Translations under genes and position numbers: made by a program
In this document: positions 5,452 through 7,809 of the stretch, in pieces
Position numbering within the stretch: position 1 is the stretch's first letter
How the letters are laid out: each line of letters starts with the position of its first letter
Notes under the pieces: model-generated
Seen by the model: only the letters and a program-made list of their open reading frames with translations
Told to the model about the DNA's origin: nothing
The model's database searches: none
Assembly: GCA_946479205.1 (NCBI GenBank)
Contig: CAMLFJ010000132.1
Coordinates: 1 to 7,809, forward strand
Length of the DNA stretch: 7,809 bases
Reading direction: 5' to 3'
Source: an uncultured bacterium
GTDB taxonomy: Bacteria > Methylomirabilota > Methylomirabilia > Rokubacteriales > CSP1-6

Positions 5452-6924
5452 GTGACCACCCCCTTGACGCAGAACGAGGCGGTCTGGGCGGGCCTGGAGC
5501 GGGCTGTCGCGGCCCGTCATCGGCCCATCATGGAGGGCCTGGCGGGCTTCCTGCGCCTCGATACGGTGAGCCAGAACCCCGTGGGTGTTCGTGCTGGCGG
5601 AGAGTGGCTCGTCCAGGCGATGAAGGCCCGGGGCCTCGATGCGCAGATCATGGAGACAGGTGGAAATCCAGCGGTTTACGGCTCCCTTCCCCTCCCCGGT
5701 GCTCGCCGTACGATCCTGATCTACTGCCACTTCGACGTCAAGCCGGCACCCCCGGCCGGGTGGCTCCAGCCGTCGCCCTTCGAGCCCGTACTGCGTCGTG
5801 GGACGGCGGAGGAGGGTGCGCCGGTCCTGGGCCTGGCCGACGTGGCCGACCACCTCCTGGCCCAGCACCGGCTCTACGCGCGGGGCGCCTCGGACGACAA
5901 GGGCCCGATCTGGGCGCATCTCACCGCGCTGGAGCTCATGCGGGCCCAGGGCATCAGCCCCCGGGTGGCCCTCAAGTTCATCTTCGACGGCGAGGAGGAG
6001 ATGGGCAGCACCCACTTCGGCGCCTTCACCGAGCGGCATCGCGACCTCCTCGCCGCCGACGTCGCGCTGGTGATGGACGGCCCGAAGGACGCGAGCGGCC
6101 GCCCCACGGTGGCCTTCGGGGCGCGCGGCATCCTCTCGCTCGAGCTCACGCTCGAGACGGCCCGTCGCGACGTGCACTCCGGCAACTTCAACGTCCCGAA
6201 CCCGGCCTGGCGCCTCGTCGGCCTGCTGGCCTCCATGGCCGCGCCCGACGGGACGCCGCTCATCGAGGGCCTCGAGGACGGCGTGGTCCCGCCCACCGCC
6301 GCCGAGCGGGAGCTCATGGGCCGCATCCCGCTGGACCGTGCGGCGATCGAGCGGGAGCTTGGGGTGACCCTGCCCTCCGAGTACCTCGAGCGGCTCATGT
6401 TCCGCTCCACGCTCACCATCCGCGGCCTCAAGAGCGGGTTCACCGGTCGGGAGGCCCAGACCATCATCCCGAGCCAGGCCACGGTGGCCTTCGACGCCCG
6501 GCTCGTGAAGAACCAGCGCGTGGAGGTGGTGTACCGGCGGATCCTCGACCACATCCGAGCCCAGGGCTTCTCGGTGATCGAGTCGGCGGACGCCCCGATC
6601 CCCGACGAGCTACGCGGACGCGCGGTGCGGGTGGTGGAGCGGCGGGGCTACGATCCGGCCAAGACCCCCGCCGACCTCCCGATCTCGCGCCAGGTGATCG
6701 AGGCGGTGGAGCGCGCCCACGGCGGCGAGCCCGCGGTGGTGCTGCCGACCATGGGCGGCAGCGTTCCGCTCTGGGCCTTCACCGACATCCTGAAGCTGCC
6801 GACGATCGTCGTACCCTACGCCAACGCCAACAATCGCCAGCACAGCCCCAACGAGCACCTGCGGCTGGACCACCTGTACCAGGGTGTGCTCACTACCGCG
6901 CGGCTGCTCCACGATCTCGGCTAG
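5452..6924 (+). CDS. M20-family metallopeptidase (dipeptidase-like)
   Basis: This is a complete 490-residue cytoplasmic enzyme with no signal peptide. Start GTG 5452 is chosen because an in-frame TAA lies just upstream (5440-5442); the ribosome site is weak (AAGGTAGG, close to the start). The M20 di-zinc motifs are all present by alignment to the family pattern. These are H93 with D95 (YCHFDVKPA), the bridging Asp in GASDDKG (D148), catalytic E182 and ligand E183 in FDGEEEMGS, D209 in LVMDGPK, and H464 in QHSPNEH. H242 (RDVHSG) fits the His of the inserted lid/dimerisation domain (about 228-395), as does the TIIPSQATVAFDARLVKNQ stretch. The closest relatives by pattern are carnosinase-like M20 dipeptidases and ArgE/DapE-related hydrolases; the true substrate cannot be told from the sequence. 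It is divergent from the TPR-barrel gene and convergent with pgl. It is probably a general peptide-scavenging enzyme unrelated to the FecR proteins. Confidence 0.92.
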   Translation: MTTPLTQNEAVWAGLERAVAARHRPIMEGLAGFLRLDTVSQNPVGVRAGGEWLVQAMKARGLDAQIMETGGNPAVYGSLPLPGARRTILIYCHFDVKPAPPAGWLQPSPFEPVLRRGTAEEGAPVLGLADVADHLLAQHRLYARGASDDKGPIWAHLTALELMRAQGISPRVALKFIFDGEEEMGSTHFGAFTERHRDLLAADVALVMDGPKDASGRPTVAFGARGILSLELTLETARRDVHSGNFNVPNPAWRLVGLLASMAAPDGTPLIEGLEDGVVPPTAAERELMGRIPLDRAAIERELGVTLPSEYLERLMFRSTLTIRGLKSGFTGREAQTIIPSQATVAFDARLVKNQRVEVVYRRILDHIRAQGFSVIESADAPIPDELRGRAVRVVERRGYDPAKTPADLPISRQVIEAVERAHGGEPAVVLPTMGGSVPLWAFTDILKLPTIVVPYANANNRQHSPNEHLRLDHLYQGVLTTARLLHDLG

Positions 6925-6950
6925 CCCCTGCGTCGCCCTTCATCGGGACT

Positions 6951-6975
6951 ACCGCGGCGACTCTCGTCGCCCGGT
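6951..6975. terminator. Hairpin in the convergent gap between the M20 peptidase and pgl genes
   Basis: ACCG (6951-6954) and GGCGAC (6956-6961) pair with GTCGCC (6966-6971) and CGGT (6972-6975), with C6955 bulged and the tetraloop TCTC. This gives 10 bp in total. It lies 26 nt after the peptidase stop, in the 147-nt gap (6925-7071) where transcripts from both sides must end. There is no T-tract on either strand, so an intrinsic terminator is possible but not secure. The rest of the gap shows nothing recognisable. Confidence 0.35.
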
Positions 6976-7071
6976 CATCAGGCGCCGTCTCAGTATGGCC
7001 GCCTCAACTCCCTGCCCTCCCAGAGATCCTAGCCCGACCGGCGGATCGCATGCGCGGGGACGGGGACCCTC

Positions 7072-7809
7072 TCAGGCGGGGCGGTCCGGGCTCAGCCCCG
7101 CGGCAGCCGCCCGGTCCACCAGCCAGATGAGCCGGCCGGCCTCGGGAGCCACGAGCTGGACCGGGAGACGCTCAGGCTCCCGAGGACCCTCCAGAGCCTC
7201 GCGGAGTGAAGCCGCCTTGTCGGCGCCCGTGACCAGCAGGCGTATCTCCGCCGCCCGGTTGAGCAGTGGCGGCGTCATCGTGATGCGCGTCTTGCCGATC
7301 CGAGCCACGGTATAGCCAACCACCCAGCGGCGCCGCTCGGTGAGCGCCTGGCTGTACGGGAACAGGGACGCGGTATGACCATCGCCCCCCATGCCGAGGA
7401 AGATCAGGTCGAAGATCGGGGGCAGGCCGTCGTCGGGGACCGCGAAGACCCGGCTCAGCTCGTCCTGGTACCGGGCCGCCGCCTGCTCCGGGTCCGCGAG
7501 CTCACCCTGGATGCGATGGATCCGGTCCGGCATCACGCCCAGCTTCCCCAGCAGCACGGAGGCCGCAACGCCGTAGTTGGACTCGGGATGCTCCGGGCCC
7601 ACCGCGCGCTCATCGCCCCAGAAGAACTCGACGCGCCGCCAGTCGACCTGCGCCCAGCGGGGTGACTCGGCGAGGATCTCGTACATGCGGCGCGGCGTGG
7701 AGCCGCCGGACAGGGCGACACAGAACCGCCCGCGATCGGCGATGGCCGCCCGCGCCAGCTCCACCAGGTCCTGTGCCGCCGCCCGACTGACCGCCTCCGG
7801 GTCGGGAAG
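7072..7809 (-). CDS. pgl: 6-phosphogluconolactonase (5' partial at window edge)
   Basis: The enzyme hydrolyses 6-phosphogluconolactone to 6-phosphogluconate, the second step of the oxidative pentose phosphate pathway, in the cytoplasm. The frame is open to the window edge. Besides the 230 residues from an internal GTG (7764), another 15 codons read LPDPEAVSRAAAQDL, which fits the first helix of the family. The real start is therefore a few residues beyond 7809 and the 245 visible residues are nearly the whole protein (family about 230-260). Family motifs are VALSGGSTPRRMYE, FFWGDERAVGPEHPESNYG, LIFLGMGGDGHTASLFP (the phosphate/catalytic loop) and ITMTPPLLNRAAEIRLLVTG. This is the DevB/SOL type, not the seven-bladed propeller (YbhE) type. 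Genes for glucose-6-phosphate dehydrogenase or 6-phosphogluconate dehydrogenase often lie upstream, which here would be outside the window. The stop is TGA (complement of 7072-7074). Confidence 0.95.
   Translation of the reverse strand, partial: LPDPEAVSRAAAQDLVELARAAIADRGRFCVALSGGSTPRRMYEILAESPRWAQVDWRRVEFFWGDERAVGPEHPESNYGVAASVLLGKLGVMPDRIHRIQGELADPEQAAARYQDELSRVFAVPDDGLPPIFDLIFLGMGGDGHTASLFPYSQALTERRRWVVGYTVARIGKTRITMTPPLLNRAAEIRLLVTGADKAASLREALEGPREPERLPVQLVAPEAGRLIWLVDRAAAAGLSPDRPA

Noticed and set aside
5347..6552. Upstream extension of the TPR-barrel frame (to 953 codons)
   Set aside because: It overlaps the well-supported M20 gene on the other strand. Its translation there is shadow-like, and the signal peptide beginning at 5346 marks the true start.
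7047..7054. Palindrome CGCATGCG near the end of the pgl gene
   Set aside because: An 8-bp palindrome is expected by chance in such GC-rich DNA, and no second site or context supports a function.
5604..7130. 508-codon open frame on the plus strand in another frame of the M20 gene
   Set aside because: Arg/Pro/Gly-rich translation without motifs; the M20 frame has all metal ligands.
1..7809. CRISPR arrays, tRNA/rRNA genes, insertion sequences
   Set aside because: No spaced direct repeats, cloverleaf-like sequences, transposase motifs or terminal inverted repeats were seen on either strand.

Overview
The window is very GC-rich throughout, with strong third-position G/C preference in every gene. 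It encodes an outer-membrane beta-barrel and proteins with Sec signal peptides, so the source is a Gram-negative (diderm) bacterium. The style (GC-rich, FecR-domain repeat proteins, a TPR-barrel protein, an M20 peptidase) would fit environmental lineages such as Rokubacteria/NC10, Acidobacteria or a deltaproteobacterial group. That placement is a guess from general familiarity, because there is no marker gene here.

Layout. (1) Positions 1-1577, plus strand: the C-terminal part of a large secreted repeat protein whose start lies outside the window. It has a Gly linker, a jelly-roll-like module opening with an NPGFE motif, then a Gly/Ser/Leu-rich beta-repeat domain. (2) Positions 1578-1800: a non-coding gap with two back-to-back hairpins and a good ribosome binding site. 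(3) Positions 1804-3681, plus: a 625-residue exported FecR-domain protein ending in the same beta-repeat domain as gene 1. The last 172 residues of the two proteins are colinear and equal in length. (4) Positions 3691-5346, minus: a 551-residue exported protein with about five TPRs followed by a C-terminal outer-membrane beta-barrel. Its stop lies 9 nt from that of the FecR gene. (5) Positions 5347-5451: a divergent promoter region. (6) Positions 5452-6924, plus: a complete M20-family metallopeptidase with all expected metal ligands. (7) Positions 6925-7071: a convergent gap with one hairpin. (8) Positions 7072-7809, minus: 6-phosphogluconolactonase, missing only a few N-terminal residues at the window edge.

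How the genes may work together. The peptidase and the lactonase look like ordinary housekeeping metabolism. The accessory part is the trio of two paralogous FecR/beta-repeat proteins and the convergent TPR-barrel protein. Taken together they suggest an envelope or surface system in which repeat proteins are exported, held or assembled with the help of a periplasmic-TPR/outer-membrane-barrel partner. The link is inferred from gene neighbourhood and domain architecture only; nothing in the sequence proves an interaction.
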